From Agelas oroides (lineage: Eukaryota > Porifera > Demospongiae > Agelasida > Agelasidae), in the NCBI GenBank assembly GCA_949130485.1, contig OX422185.1, positions 13,673,011-13,737,010 of the forward strand: a stretch of DNA of 64,000 bases, read 5' to 3'. The position numbers and the translations under genes were made by a program. Numbering within the stretch: position 1 is the stretch's first letter; each line of letters begins with the position of its first letter. The notes below the pieces were generated by a model. It saw nothing but the letters and a program-made list of their open reading frames with translations. It ran no database searches and was not told where the DNA came from. Positions 32,807-43,400 of the stretch are shown here, in pieces.

Positions 32807-34051
32807 ACCGCATGTTGGGAGCTTGTTAAAAGTTTGCTGACAAACTATTATTATATATGTATGTGCCAAATTGGATCAATTTGCTAATGGGTGAAGTGAA
32901 AGAGTTGTGTTAATTGCGTTTTAACATGACAAAAACCTAGCCTATAGGTACACAACACCCTAAAAACCACATTTGAGGTATGATGCACTAAAGCTGTTAA
33001 ATACTGTTCTTCTTCAATTGATGACTAACTTGAAATACTCATAAGAAGATTGCAAGCAAAAAATGAAGATACAGTCTCGGGATTATTGATCATCCAGGAT
33101 CAATTTCTTAAGTCAAACTTCAGTAGCTACAAGCTGAGTACCTGGGAACACTGAAAGAGATAATGTTCACACAGATTGCACAATGGGTCTCCACAATGTT
33201 GCATTTTGCCCACAAAAAGACCTGCTATTGAAATCAGATGTAGCTATTTTGTAAATGAAAGCTGCGAGAACAAATGTCTATATAGCTAGCTCCTTGCATG
33301 TGCTGTACCTACTTATCAAACTGAGTTGTGTATAATTTTCCACTCCCCAACCCACCCTCCACAACTAAAGACATGTTGACAGGTGCGTAGTATATACAAT
33401 ACAAAAATAAAACAACAAACAACAATTTTTATGGTGAAAATGTGCTGTACCACATCAAGTCAATCTTTGTAGCTGCCTATAGTAGTCAGCATGTAATGAT
33501 TACACAGCCTCATACCCAGGCCATGCGGAAGGAGAAAAGGTAGAAAGAGCTCTTCTTCTCTTCTATGACCTGATTATGAGGCTAAGTGTGTACAGTGAAG
33601 CATAGCAGTCATGTGTATTACACATGCTGTAGTTGTTAACAGTACTGTTTTAGTTTAATGTTCGGAATAGTTAGTTTTAATTTAAGTAGGCTACATATTC
33701 AAATTGTTAGTTTAGTATTAGTTTCTAATACTAAATCTATAAACGGTTAGTAGTGGTGTTTTCAGTTATAGTTAACTACCATTTTGGTGTCATTTCAAAT
33801 TAGTTTATTTTTTTTAAGGCACAATGGATTTTAGTTTTAATTCCTAAAAGGTTTTATGCCTTACTAAATGGCATTTTAGTTTTTGGTTTTAGTTAACTAA
33901 AACAACACTGAGTTGTCACAGTATCTAAGCTGTTTGATGGTCTGTAACTATGGTAACCACTCTTGTGGCACCTAAAACAGCCAATCTTGTTTTTACAGTC
34001 ATCATGTGGTACTTAAAATAGCCAATCTGTTTTTACAGTGAATTCTCAGCT

Positions 34052-34240
34052 CTATATAATCAGCTGTAACAGCTCTATCTGTTTTGCTTCTTGCAAAGGT
34101 AGCAAACTCTGAAACTGCTTGATCTCTGGCTTGGTCATCAACTGCTTCCGGGTTAGCTTCTGACCTTTGAGTTTCCCATTCTCAAAGGCTGAATATACAT
34201 TTCCCAAGCTGGTTGTGACACACAGGCCAGACAGAGGACC
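34052..34240 (-). CDS. Candidate 3'-terminal coding exon, unknown protein
   Basis: Reading the - strand from about 34240 gives 62 codons to a TAG at 34052-34054. Landmarks are LCVTTSLGNVYSAFENGKLK and then KLTRKQLMTKPEIKQFQSLL. The composition (Lys/Gln-rich, amphipathic, no low complexity) looks like a real protein end. A stop lies just upstream in this frame, so an acceptor near 34240 (TGAG followed by GTCC) would be required. I do not recognise the family and found no upstream exon before the next gene at 35525. It could also be a relic of a transposon protein. Confidence 0.35.
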   Translation of the reverse strand, partial: GPLSGLCVTTSLGNVYSAFENGKLKGQKLTRKQLMTKPEIKQFQSLLPLQEAKQIELLQLII

Positions 34241-34611
34241 TCATTTCTGTATACCTACGAGATGAGTTACAACTATATACCACTTGTATGTATGCACCTT
34301 TTACATTGCAAAACAAGGGAGCCAGTGAGTTACATAGCTATGCCAAGCATGGTAAAACTGTGAGTGCTGTAATACACTAACAGGTTAGGCTAGCAAACAA
34401 GGCTTCTGTCTATAGAGTGCTAATTACTGCAAGTAAACTTATGTCTGCCTATCATATGAAGTTATACATAACAACAAGTAGAGTATACTTCTACATTTAA
34501 CACAAACAGCAGGTTGAGGGCACCTTTGGGTGTGGTTTAGACTCGTATAGATGCAACGATGAGTTGGATATATATATAGCATGATTCCTCAATTACAAGA
34601 GTGGTTCAATA

Positions 34612-34740
34612 CCATAGGCGTAGGAACTGGGGGGGGGGGGGGCACCGAGTTTTCATAAATTGTTGTATAAATTGCTCACTACTCTATGTGTAGTTTCAAA
34701 CTGTGCCCCCCCATTCAAAAAGTCTTCCCTACGCCACTGA
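34612..34740 (-). repeat. ~125-bp MITE, GGCGTAGGAA ends, first copy
   Basis: CATAGGCGTAGGAACTGGGG to TCTTCCCTACGCCACTG. Contains a G run of about 13. Inverted relative to 35025-35147. Confidence 0.82.
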
Positions 34741-35024
34741 ATACAATAATTGAACCCTCCTGAACTTCATTAAAACAATGCTCAAAGCATGGTTCCTCAA
34801 TTACAAGAGTGGTTTGATACAGTTCAATACAGTTGAACCCTCATATATACACACATAAGCAATCACTGCAAGTAAACTTATGTCTGGCTATCATATGAAG
34901 TTATACATAACAAGTACAGCGTACATGTTGTCAAAGAGGAAACATCTATATACATTCAACACAAACACCAGGTTAAGGGCAGCTTTGGGTTAGACTCGTA
35001 TAGATGCAACAATGAGTTGGATAT

Positions 35025-35147
35025 ACAGTGGCGTAGGAAAGACTTTTTGATTGGGGGGGTACTCTTGAAACTACACATAGAGTAGTGAGCAATTTATATA
35101 ACAATCTATGAAAACTTGGGCACCCCCCCCGGTTCCTACGCCTATGA
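35025..35147 (+). repeat. ~125-bp MITE, second copy, opposite orientation
   Basis: CAGTGGCGTAGGAAAGAC to GGTTCCTACGCCTATG; the interior ACTACACATAGAGTAGTGAG is the reverse complement of the first copy. Confidence 0.82.
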
Positions 35148-35524
35148 TATATATATAGCATGATTCCTCAATTACAAGAGTGGTTTGATACAGTTCAATA
35201 CAGTTGAACCCTCATATATACACACATAAGCATGATTATATATATGTGGTATACTTAAAGCTGGTCTGGAATGCATATGGAACAAGAGCATAGCAGGGTG
35301 GCTATACGTCTGCTGTGAAGAAAAGTTCTTTTCTGTGTTGGTTTTCAGCAGTGCGTGGTTCAATATACATATTTATGGGAGCTAATGCTTTGAAGAGTGA
35401 AGAAATCTAATAGTAAACACCACATAAAAATACAGTTCAGTCATGGAACAGCTTCACAATATATACTAATCACTACGAAACACACAAAGACACAATGCAG
35501 TTAGTTCTTAAACATCGTAAAATC

Positions 35525-36955
35525 TCATGCCTTCTGCAGAATGCACAATGCTCCCTCACACTCCTTCAGGTAATTAGGGACATGAACTTCTTGTATGCGT
35601 TTACACAAACCACTTTTCACCATATTTTCAAGTGTATCTTTGAGGCTGTCATTAACTGCTTGACACTGAGGCTGTAACAGTTCAGTTGCATTCCAGAGCA
35701 AAAGAACTACGCCATCCTTCTTAACCAGGCGAACCATTTCTTCAATGGTGATTTCGGGATTGAGAAATCCTGAAGTAAGAAAGGCTCCGACACAAACACA
35801 GCTGTCAAATGATCCACTAGATAGTTTCCTAGCTTCCTCTTCAAATGCTCCTGAAATTACCTGCTCATAAACTTTCTTTTTTCGCAAGCATTTCAGCATT
35901 TCTTCACTTCGATCGAGTGCAACAAGGTTTGTAAAACCTGCTGCCAACAAAGCCTCCCCCACAAGTCCTGTCCCTGCAGCCACGTCTAAAACTTTCCCGC
36001 TTTTCGCTTCAACTGATTGAGCTAACGCATGTGCAGCAATTTGGGGGCCATTGTAAATGCCTTTCATTTGGTGGTCATAATACAACGCACGATGACTAAA
36101 AAAGTGCTGCACATTATCGGCTCCCACCTTCCCCCACGGAATTTCCATCTCGTAGGCCACCACAGAATTGTATAACTCTGGACGACGGAGGGAGTTGTAG
36201 TCGAATGAAGGTCTTTCAGTAGCGTTCAGTGGAATTGTAGCTATTAGCATTGTTTCGTCTTTAGTGGTTGTTGACACAAGACATTCCGCCCTAGGATCGC
36301 ATACACGAGACATGCCTACGTTTTTTTCACCGGCTAAAGAAACGTAGGCAATGTAGCAGCGGTTTTCAAGTGCTCGAGACGGAACTATCACTGACGGAGT
36401 TTTCTCGCGAAGAGGGTCGTTGCCCACGCCGCTAGCAATTACAACTAACTGGGTTCCGCCGTTGTTCACCATGGCTCTGACGTATTCCGCCATGCAGACA
36501 TCTGCAGAGATACCCAATCCGACCTTCATTCCGGCATCCCAATCGACCACAGTTAACGCATTTCCAGGGGTATAACCCGAGGTCTCATCCACTGTCGGGA
36601 AAGGGTGAGCTTGGCGGTAATTTGAGACGCGTTTTCCACGACTGTCGAGGAACATCAGCGAATTATAGCGGGTGCCCTTTTCCGCCTCAGAGTAACCATA
36701 GATCACAGCGATGTCCAATTCCTTAGCAGCCTTAGCAATCGTGTTTAAAGCAGGCCCTTCTTGTGTCTCCGACAGATCACCACCATTATGGAGAACCAGT
36801 TCTCCAAACAGAGCAAGGTCTGCACCGGATTTTGCAGCTTTTTTCATCCAACTGATAACATTCTTGATGTTAGCTTGTGGATCATTGGGTGTCGGTTTGA
36901 TTTGGCACAGTGCAATAATTCTTGACTTTTTCCTGCGGCTTGTCCGACTTTCCAT
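35525..36955 (-). CDS. Nitrilase-like / METTL27-like methyltransferase fusion protein, 476 aa
   Basis: One uninterrupted frame; the likely start is the ATG at 36955 (MESRTSRRKKSR), although the frame stays open to an ATG at 37099. Residues ~12-275 match the carbon-nitrogen hydrolase (nitrilase) fold: Glu in LALFGELVLHNGG (E52), NYRQAHPFP where the catalytic Lys belongs (Q115), and GISADVCMAE where ICxD belongs (S150). Thus two of the three catalytic residues appear replaced. Residues ~285-476 form a class I SAM-dependent methyltransferase with motif I LDVAAGTGLVG (323-333), closest in my memory to METTL27/WBSCR27 (LYYDHQMKGIYNGPQIAAH, FDSCVCVGAFL). The substrate is unknown. Its intronless state contrasts with the intron-rich neighbours and suggests retroposition or transfer. 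Whether the nitrilase half is inactive is inference. Confidence 0.88.
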   Translation of the reverse strand: MESRTSRRKKSRIIALCQIKPTPNDPQANIKNVISWMKKAAKSGADLALFGELVLHNGGDLSETQEGPALNTIAKAAKELDIAVIYGYSEAEKGTRYNSLMFLDSRGKRVSNYRQAHPFPTVDETSGYTPGNALTVVDWDAGMKVGLGISADVCMAEYVRAMVNNGGTQLVVIASGVGNDPLREKTPSVIVPSRALENRCYIAYVSLAGEKNVGMSRVCDPRAECLVSTTTKDETMLIATIPLNATERPSFDYNSLRRPELYNSVVAYEMEIPWGKVGADNVQHFFSHRALYYDHQMKGIYNGPQIAAHALAQSVEAKSGKVLDVAAGTGLVGEALLAAGFTNLVALDRSEEMLKCLRKKKVYEQVISGAFEEEARKLSSGSFDSCVCVGAFLTSGFLNPEITIEEMVRLVKKDGVVLLLWNATELLQPQCQAVNDSLKDTLENMVKSGLCKRIQEVHVPNYLKECEGALCILQKA

Positions 36956-37941
36956 ATTTCGACGCGCACTTCGGTACAATGTCAGTATGGGTGGTCGCAC
37001 AAACGGTACACAATTTATGACCAGTGTGACGTAGCAGCGTTGGCAACACTTCCGTCTACGCATCCATGATCCAGCATACAAAGGACGATAGTGGGGCAAG
37101 CCTAGCCTCGAACCCAGGCTTTCCGTTCCGGATATACAAAATCCGGAACAGTGCTACATTGTTTCTACTAAGGCTTCACCAGTGCTATATAGTACTAGAT
37201 GAATGCAGGGCATTGTGGGGCGAGCCTGAGCAAGCAGTATGCCAAGGACTACAATTGCGCATGCGCAGTTCGTACACACGCGCGCGTACCCCTTCGCACT
37301 TGTCGAGGTGTCGAAGTTGGCGTGGCGTTTAGTAAGAAGTAAAGTTGCTGTTTGCTTACTGTGCCTCATCCAAGTGTAGAAATGACAAAGGCAGCGTTGT
37401 ACATTATTCACACAGGAATGACCTCGTAATTGAAAGTCTTCAATTCTTGGCCAACCCACATCTAGTTTTCTGCTTAGGGGTGAGAAACAATGAATTGGTT
37501 TGGAAGAGGCTAACATGCAATTTTTTGTGTACACAATCACCGTTATGGTTTATCAATTTTTGTTGTAAACAACATGACATTACACTAATAACGATATAAA
37601 AGTGATGACATAATATTTCCTGTTTGCATGAGAGCTTACATTGGAGTTTCTATCGACCAAATGAGCTTCAAATGGTAGTTTTTTTACACATTGCCAGTGA
37701 GTTAGTGGATGTTGGTTGGTTCAGTTTTTCCATTAGGGCTGTGTCATTGCTATCTCAACACCATTGTTGGTAGCCACAAAAGTTTTCCATTTTTTCTATG
37801 ACATTTTCTCTGAGAGTTTCTACTCCAGGTTGCTGAACGTTGTGCTGGCTAGAAAAGTCTATATTTGCATCATCATTGTCTCTGGCAGATTGTGTAGTGG
37901 AGACAATTGTGGCAAATGCTTCCCATTCTTGCTTACCTGGG

Positions 37942-38017
37942 TAGCCTCGTTCCCAGGCTCTCCCCGCTAAGAAGGGCCCTCCCCCCTCTTAGTGGGGAGA
38001 GCCTGGGAACGAGGCTA
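37942..38017. repeat. hAT-like hairpin MITE, 76 bp
   Basis: TAGCCTCGTTCCCAGGC to GCCTGGGAACGAGGCTA with CTCCCCGCTAAGA inverted inside, nearly a full palindrome. Flanks share ACCTGGGT. Confidence 0.92.
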
Positions 38018-38048
38018 CACCTGGGTACAGTTCACTGAAATCACACAG

Positions 38049-38231
38049 CTATTGCTTGAATTCTTTGTTGTTAAAGATCACCTGACGGATGGTGTCCTTT
38101 TCCTCCTTGACGTCGGCTTCTTCTCTTGCGGTCACGGAAGCCATGTACGCTAATGCGCTATTGGAAGCCCTACATACTTCATGCGACCAAGCGCGGCGCG
38201 CGGGTGATTCTCTTGCGGTCACGGAAGCCAT
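38049..38231 (-). CDS. Possible small protein frame, duplicated N-terminus
   Basis: A 60-codon frame whose C-terminal half (MASVTAREEADVKEEKD, ending NNKEFKQ) has a protein-like charged composition. The start codon and preceding ~80 bp are tandemly duplicated (38125-38290), so two ATG-proximal copies exist in the same frame. No homology or splice partner recognised; it may be fortuitous. Confidence 0.2.
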   Translation of the reverse strand: MASVTARESPARRAWSHEVCRASNSALAYMASVTAREEADVKEEKDTIRQVIFNNKEFKQ

Positions 38232-38290
38232 GTACGCGAATGCGAAGCCCTACATACTTCGTGCGACCAAGCGCGGCGCGCGGGTGACGG
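38125..38290 (+). repeat. ~80-bp tandem duplication
   Basis: TCTCTTGCGGTCACGGAAGC...AAGCGCGGCGCGCGGGTGA occurs twice head to tail; the first copy has a small extra segment. The sequence is CpG-rich. Confidence 0.88.
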
Positions 38291-38510
38291 TCGTACGATA
38301 ATAATACATATATGAAATCTCCCAGCTGTACCGTCTATGTGGGGCTCGCTCAGGCTCGCCCCAATTACAGAGCTTTGCAGGTTGCTTGTATGGTTGACTG
38401 CTAGCAATAGGTGTTGACATAGTCAATTAGTGATTTGCAAAGTGCCTTGGCTGAGTCTATAATTGCATAATTATTACAGGCCTGCCAACTCTACCGTGAG
38501 ACGGTTTTAC

Positions 38511-38663
38511 CGTGAGTCTCACGATTTCAGTGCAAGTCTTACGATTTCAGTGCAAGTCTCACGATATCAGTGCAAGTCTCACGATTTCAGTGCAAGTCTC
38601 ACGATTTCAGTGCAAGTCTTACGATTTCAGTGCAAGTCTCACGATTTCAGTGCAAGTCTCACG
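38511..38663 (+). repeat. 20-bp minisatellite ACGATTTCAGTGCAAGTCTC
   Basis: About eight near-identical 20-bp units with T/C and T/A variants. Confidence 0.92.
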
Positions 38664-39165
38664 GTCTCACGGCCAAACAAGCTAATCTCACGGGTAGTCC
38701 ACTTCGCCGTGTGAATATCTATAAATGCTATTCTAATGGTGCCGATTTCTTACCTGAAAAATGCGGCTTGGTGTTGGAAACGGTCACCGAATTTTTGCTT
38801 ATATTTACCGCGGAAGAGGGCTGCGTGTTCATGACACTAAACACTGCGACACAGGCTAGTATTGATGCGGTTTCTGACTCGGAATCGTCGATCTTCCTGC
38901 AGTGGGTGTGGCTTGCGAGAAATTCTATTGGAGCCACACCCACCAGACAACCCAGCTAGGTTGGCAGCCTGCATAATTCATACATGTATATGGCAAACCA
39001 CTAATTGGGTATGTCAACGCCTATTGCTAGCCAGCATATACCCGGTACTCAGCCTTACATGTAGCCAGCTGGATTGATCACCGTTTACTATCTGTGAACA
39101 GTGCATGGATACACAAGTTTGTGCATGCCCTGCTTTGCTCCCATGTAGAGTCAAACTTCTAGTTC

Positions 39166-39275
39166 TGTGATGGCGGGGCCTGGGTACGAGGCTAGAGTCG
39201 TTCTGTGATGGCTACATTGTAACATAGCCTCGTACCCAGGCCATTCATGAAACAAACAGCCTTAGAACGAGGCTA
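39166..39275. repeat. Paired MITE ends, GTACCCAGGC type
   Basis: GGCCTGGGTACGAGGCTA at 39177-39194 and TAGCCTCGTACCCAGGCC at 39225-39242 face each other, followed by a further AACGAGGCTA end at 39266. Overlapping or nested MITE copies. Confidence 0.6.
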
Positions 39276-39395
39276 CACTGTAACATAGATAGTAGAGTGA
39301 CACTCTACTATCAGGGATTGCAACAATCAGACACAACGGAAAGCTGGGCGGGGCCTGGGAAGGAGGCTCAGTACAATTATCTAAGCCCCCAGCAT

Positions 39396-39398
<3 letters not shown>

Positions 39399-39491
<93 letters not shown>

Positions 39492-39494
39492 TAG

Positions 39495-39554
<60 letters not shown>

Positions 39555-39557
39555 TAG

Positions 39558-39605
<48 letters not shown>

Positions 39606-39633
39606 ACTTTCTTTCTTTCTTTCTTTCTTTCTT

Positions 39634-39713
<80 letters not shown>

Positions 39714-39716
39714 TCG
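39399..39716 (+). repeat. (CTTT)n tetranucleotide tract, ~318 bp
   Basis: Nearly pure TTTC repeat with two TTTAGTC interruptions about 60 bp apart and a few single changes. The two interruptions repeat within a longer unit, indicating block duplication of the tract. Frames of Lys/Glu/Arg or Ser/Phe/Leu repeats here are artefacts. Confidence 0.97.
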
Positions 39717-40428
39717 AGCATAACCACACCCCAAGTGGAAAGAAAACGGTGACTGGAATGCAAGGTGGTAACTGGTGGTAAAAGTCCGTGCAAACGTATT
39801 ATGCCAATGCTGTGCCCTAGCATCGACGGTGTCCTAGCTACGCCACTGCTACAGATCGAATATCGCGTCCCAGTCCTTTACAGCTCAGCGTACAAGTTGC
39901 AGTAGCTAGAATGAAGGTATATACGAGGCTATAGTATAGTATCTATAAGTGGGCAAGACTTTATTATTACATCAAAAAAGTACAAAACAAGAGAGAAATC
40001 GTTGATGAAATAAGATGTACGGATGACATGCCAAAAGTACAGAACGGGAGGATATAAAAGTGAAGAGAAATAAACGAAGCCAATCCCTACATCTTCATAC
40101 TCTGTTGTGAAAAAAAAAATGTAGGGATGGACGGGGCTTTGTATATTACTCCGTGTTATTAAATATGGGCTCAGTTTTCTTAGCAAGGTTCATGTAGTCT
40201 GCACAGTTTGAGCCAGATTAGTCATTATATGAAAAGATGCGCTAGAGGCACTGAGGGTTTGAGCTGAGGTACAAACTAGCCGTTTCGGAAAATAGCGAAT
40301 TTAGCGGGCGGGTAATCTAGTTATTGGAATGAATGTAGCAATGAATTTAATATCGGCGAGTACAATTTTTAGCGAAAAATGCTAAAATACCCGCAATCAG
40401 TAGTACGAGATTTGGAGGACCTCTGACG

Positions 40429-40436
40429 TGACGTCA
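40429..40436. promoter_or_regulatory. CRE/ATF-type palindrome TGACGTCA near P450 start
   Basis: An exact TGACGTCA, the CREB/ATF consensus, 25 bp upstream of the P450 ATG at 40461. Possible core promoter or 5' UTR element. The same 8-mer lies 51 bp upstream of the receptor start (62070-62077). Confidence 0.4.
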
Positions 40437-40460
40437 CGGCTACATATTTTGTTGGTGGCT

Positions 40461-43400
40461 ATGGAGCTGTGGACGGCACTTTCTTCTCCCCTGGGACTGG
40501 CCGTGACTACGGGAGTTTTTCTGTTGATTGGCTATCTTATTTACAGGTATACTAGCGCCATGGATAGTAGAGTGACACTACTATGCTAGCGCCTGCTATT
40601 TAGTACTGTGCCTGTTTCAGTGCAAAGTTTGTGGGGAGTCAGCACTAGATCATGGCCCTTCATTGAAGTATAAGCTCAGTGTTTCCAGATCCATGCACTG
40701 TACTAATTCTTCATGCAACCAATAATAGTGTTCATAAAGAGTTCATAAATATTTTGATGGAATGAAATTCAATACAAAAGTACAGTCTGACAAGAGACTA
40801 AAATAATTATTGTAGTTAGCTGTGGGTATCAGTGTCAGAGCATATACCATATCCAGAAGGGAGATGAAAGTTAACATTCCCTAACTATGCTACTGAGCTG
40901 TATGACTTTATTGTGGATTCTGTTTGCCTTTGCATTAATGTGTACACTTTGCCAGTACTGTACCAATTGCATTACACAAAACTTGAACTCTTAAGCCTTC
41001 AGCTGGGTAAGTTCACAAAAAGATTGTTCATAGATGTTCATAAAAACTTGGTGGTTCATTAAAACGTTTCAAGTGGAGGTATATATAGAATGTTCATAAA
41101 CCTGTGAACTTTGCAACGCTGATAAGCCCTGAACAAGAGTGTATGATGATGTCATCATGCACCTTGACCCCCACAACTATACAGGCTAGATAGTCAAGTA
41201 TTGTAGTAGAACTATCTACAACTCCTCCGCCTCATTTTTCTTCCTCTCTCTCCTCTTCCTCCTTTGATCTCTTCTCTCTTCCTCCTTTCTTTCTTCCTTC
41301 TTCCCTCTTCTTCCTCATCCTCCAACTCTAACTCTTATCTCTTCCTCCTTCCAATGTTCCCAGCTGTGCATATGCCCCATTCCAGGTTCTGAAGCAGTGT
41401 GGAATCAAGGGACCACAGCCACTCCCTTTTTACGGCAGCTATAAGGAGATAAAAAAATTAGTATGTAAACAGACTTTGTATCTTCATGCAATACATTAGT
41501 CTCCAACCCAGACCACCCTCCAAAGAGGAGAGGGGCGTCTGGCGAATATAGTACATCCTCACATGGTGGGCTAGCTGTTGCTGTGGATTCTGCTAAAAGC
41601 TAAGCCTTTGCCTTTGAAGTCTGCTTGCTGGGCTTCAGTAAATTGGAGATGTGCTATATACGTAGATCTGTGAAGGTGTGATGGGTAAATGTTTGTGATG
41701 AGAAAGCCCCTTACAGGTATTGCCAAATGAGCCAATCAGATTGTGCCACCCTGAAAAAGATTCAGTTGAGTTCAATGTTCACTAAGTTTTGTATTCAGAG
41801 CCCAGACAGTTATAAATATGTTGATTTTGGGGTGGACCCAAAGGGCACATTGTTGATTTGGGAGCAGACCCAAAGGCCATATTAGAGCCCTCAAAGGGTA
41901 CAGTGCCTTTTGGCCTAGCGAAAACCCTGGTACTACCTTCCATTAGGATGAAGAGTGTACATAGTTTTCCATGTCATAACAGGCAAGTTAGAAGCACATG
42001 GTATAACCAAAGGATCTCAAGTAAAAGCAGTGGTGTCCAAAAGACCAAAAAGCAAAAGCAATTCGGTACTGTTAAAAAAAAGCAGTAGAGAGACAACTAT
42101 AGTTACACTGCAGTGTGTAGATGATATGGCATTGTTCGATGGAAATCCAATTCCACTGTCTGCAACCCCTGAAATGCTAACCAAGGGTAGTGACCACAGT
42201 TACCGGTGTGATTCAAAATTTAATCTGCACGTGTGTGGTCATGAACAATTTCCAGGAAAAGGAGCTTTGGCATTTGTAAGACTTTTTGTTGCTGCAGCTG
42301 CTACTGCCTACCAAGAACCTTACTTCTGGAGAACTGAATGCATGATCTAATCTAACCCAAGAAATTCAATTCCTGGAATTTATGGGTGGATCTAACTTAA
42401 TGCATGCCACTCAAATGATTTAATTTGCATGCATTTTAAATAAATACGGTATTTTGTTTCCAGTTTTACTGAAAGCTGAGAAAGATGATTGCAATGTCAA
42501 GCTGTGCCATTATATCTAGCCTGCATGATGGTGAGGTATGGGATAGTGGGAAATTGTAATCACCCAATTTCTAAATAATTTATAGGGAATTCTGAACTTC
42601 TGCGAGGAGCTCTGTAAGAAGTATGGTCCAGTGTGTGGGTAAGTTGATTCATAATTGATAATATTGCTGGAGGTACTGTTTAGGTCCAAGTGCTACATGC
42701 AGTGAAGGCTGAAACATCTGTCTGTATAATTATTATATACCACCATATAGTACAAAGCTATACCAGAAAATATCACGAGTTTGTTGCTCTCTGTATTGTT
42801 ACGAGTGTGAAGCACAAGTAACAATGCCAACGGCAACAAACGAGTTATATTTTTTCCGGTATAGCTTGGTACTATGGTGATATGATTTTATCATATGAAC
42901 CTTCGATTTCATTGCACATTCAGACGCAGTGTGTGTGATTTGTAGTACCTGATACAGATTCTTGCGTGACTTGCAGTACTGATACGGATTCTCGCAGCAG
43001 CGTTAAATTTTGTTTGTGCTTCATTCCGTATGGTTGATCTGTTTCCAGTTATTACTTGGGCCAACGTCCTCATGTGGTGGTCACTGATCTGGAGATACTG
43101 AAACAAGTGACAGTGAAGGAATTCAACTCCTTTGTTGACAGAGAAGTAAGCAATAGTAATGACACATGCACTAATGCACAGTATAAAAGCCTGGGGCACG
43201 AAACGTTTACACAGTTACCATGCAGAGCAGAGAGCGAGCCAGGCAGATTGTTGACCGATCTAGCTCTCACGGAGAGTGAGGCAGTATGAACTATTCAGTG
43301 GCTTGGCAAGAGCTTGTATATATCACTACAAAAACAAATTGGATGTTTTAAACACAGAGTGGTTGCCCTGGTTGCAGACTAGCTAGAGAGATGGTGGTTA

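Larger units (their letters stand above)
29097..34051. other. Intergenic, tandem repeats and duplications
   Basis: Between the AKR stop and the candidate exon at 34052 no gene is supported. It contains a ~650-bp tandem duplication (29230-30300), two minisatellites (30290-30800; 31320-31640), MITEs at 30822-31000 and 31095-31190, a tRNA-like stretch at 31792-31866 and a decayed hairpin at 32592-32806. 33600-33910 is AT-rich with TTTTAGTTTTAGTTAAC-like words only. Confidence 0.5.
34440..35235 (+). repeat. Segmental duplication with MITE copies in opposite orientation
   Basis: Blocks AAGTAAACTTATGTCTG (34432; 34872), TTTAGACTCGTATAGATGCA-type (34533; 34990) and CTCAATTACAAGAGTGGTT (34587; 34797; 35167) show two to three tandem copies of a ~400-bp segment. 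Each of two copies carries a MITE at a different site. Confidence 0.8.
37100..40428. other. Intergenic with MITEs and microsatellites
   Basis: No supported gene. It holds a hairpin MITE (37942-38017), an ~80-bp tandem duplication (38125-38290), a 20-bp minisatellite (38511-38663), paired CCTGGGTACGAGGCTA fragments (39166-39275), a 25-bp palindrome (39287-39311) and a TTTC tract (39399-39716). 40080-40130 has TCCCTACAT/ATGTAGGGA inverted ends. Confidence 0.5.

Noticed and set aside
39381-39734. Lys/Glu/Arg-repeat frames on the minus strand
   Set aside because: Pure products of the (CTTT)n tract.
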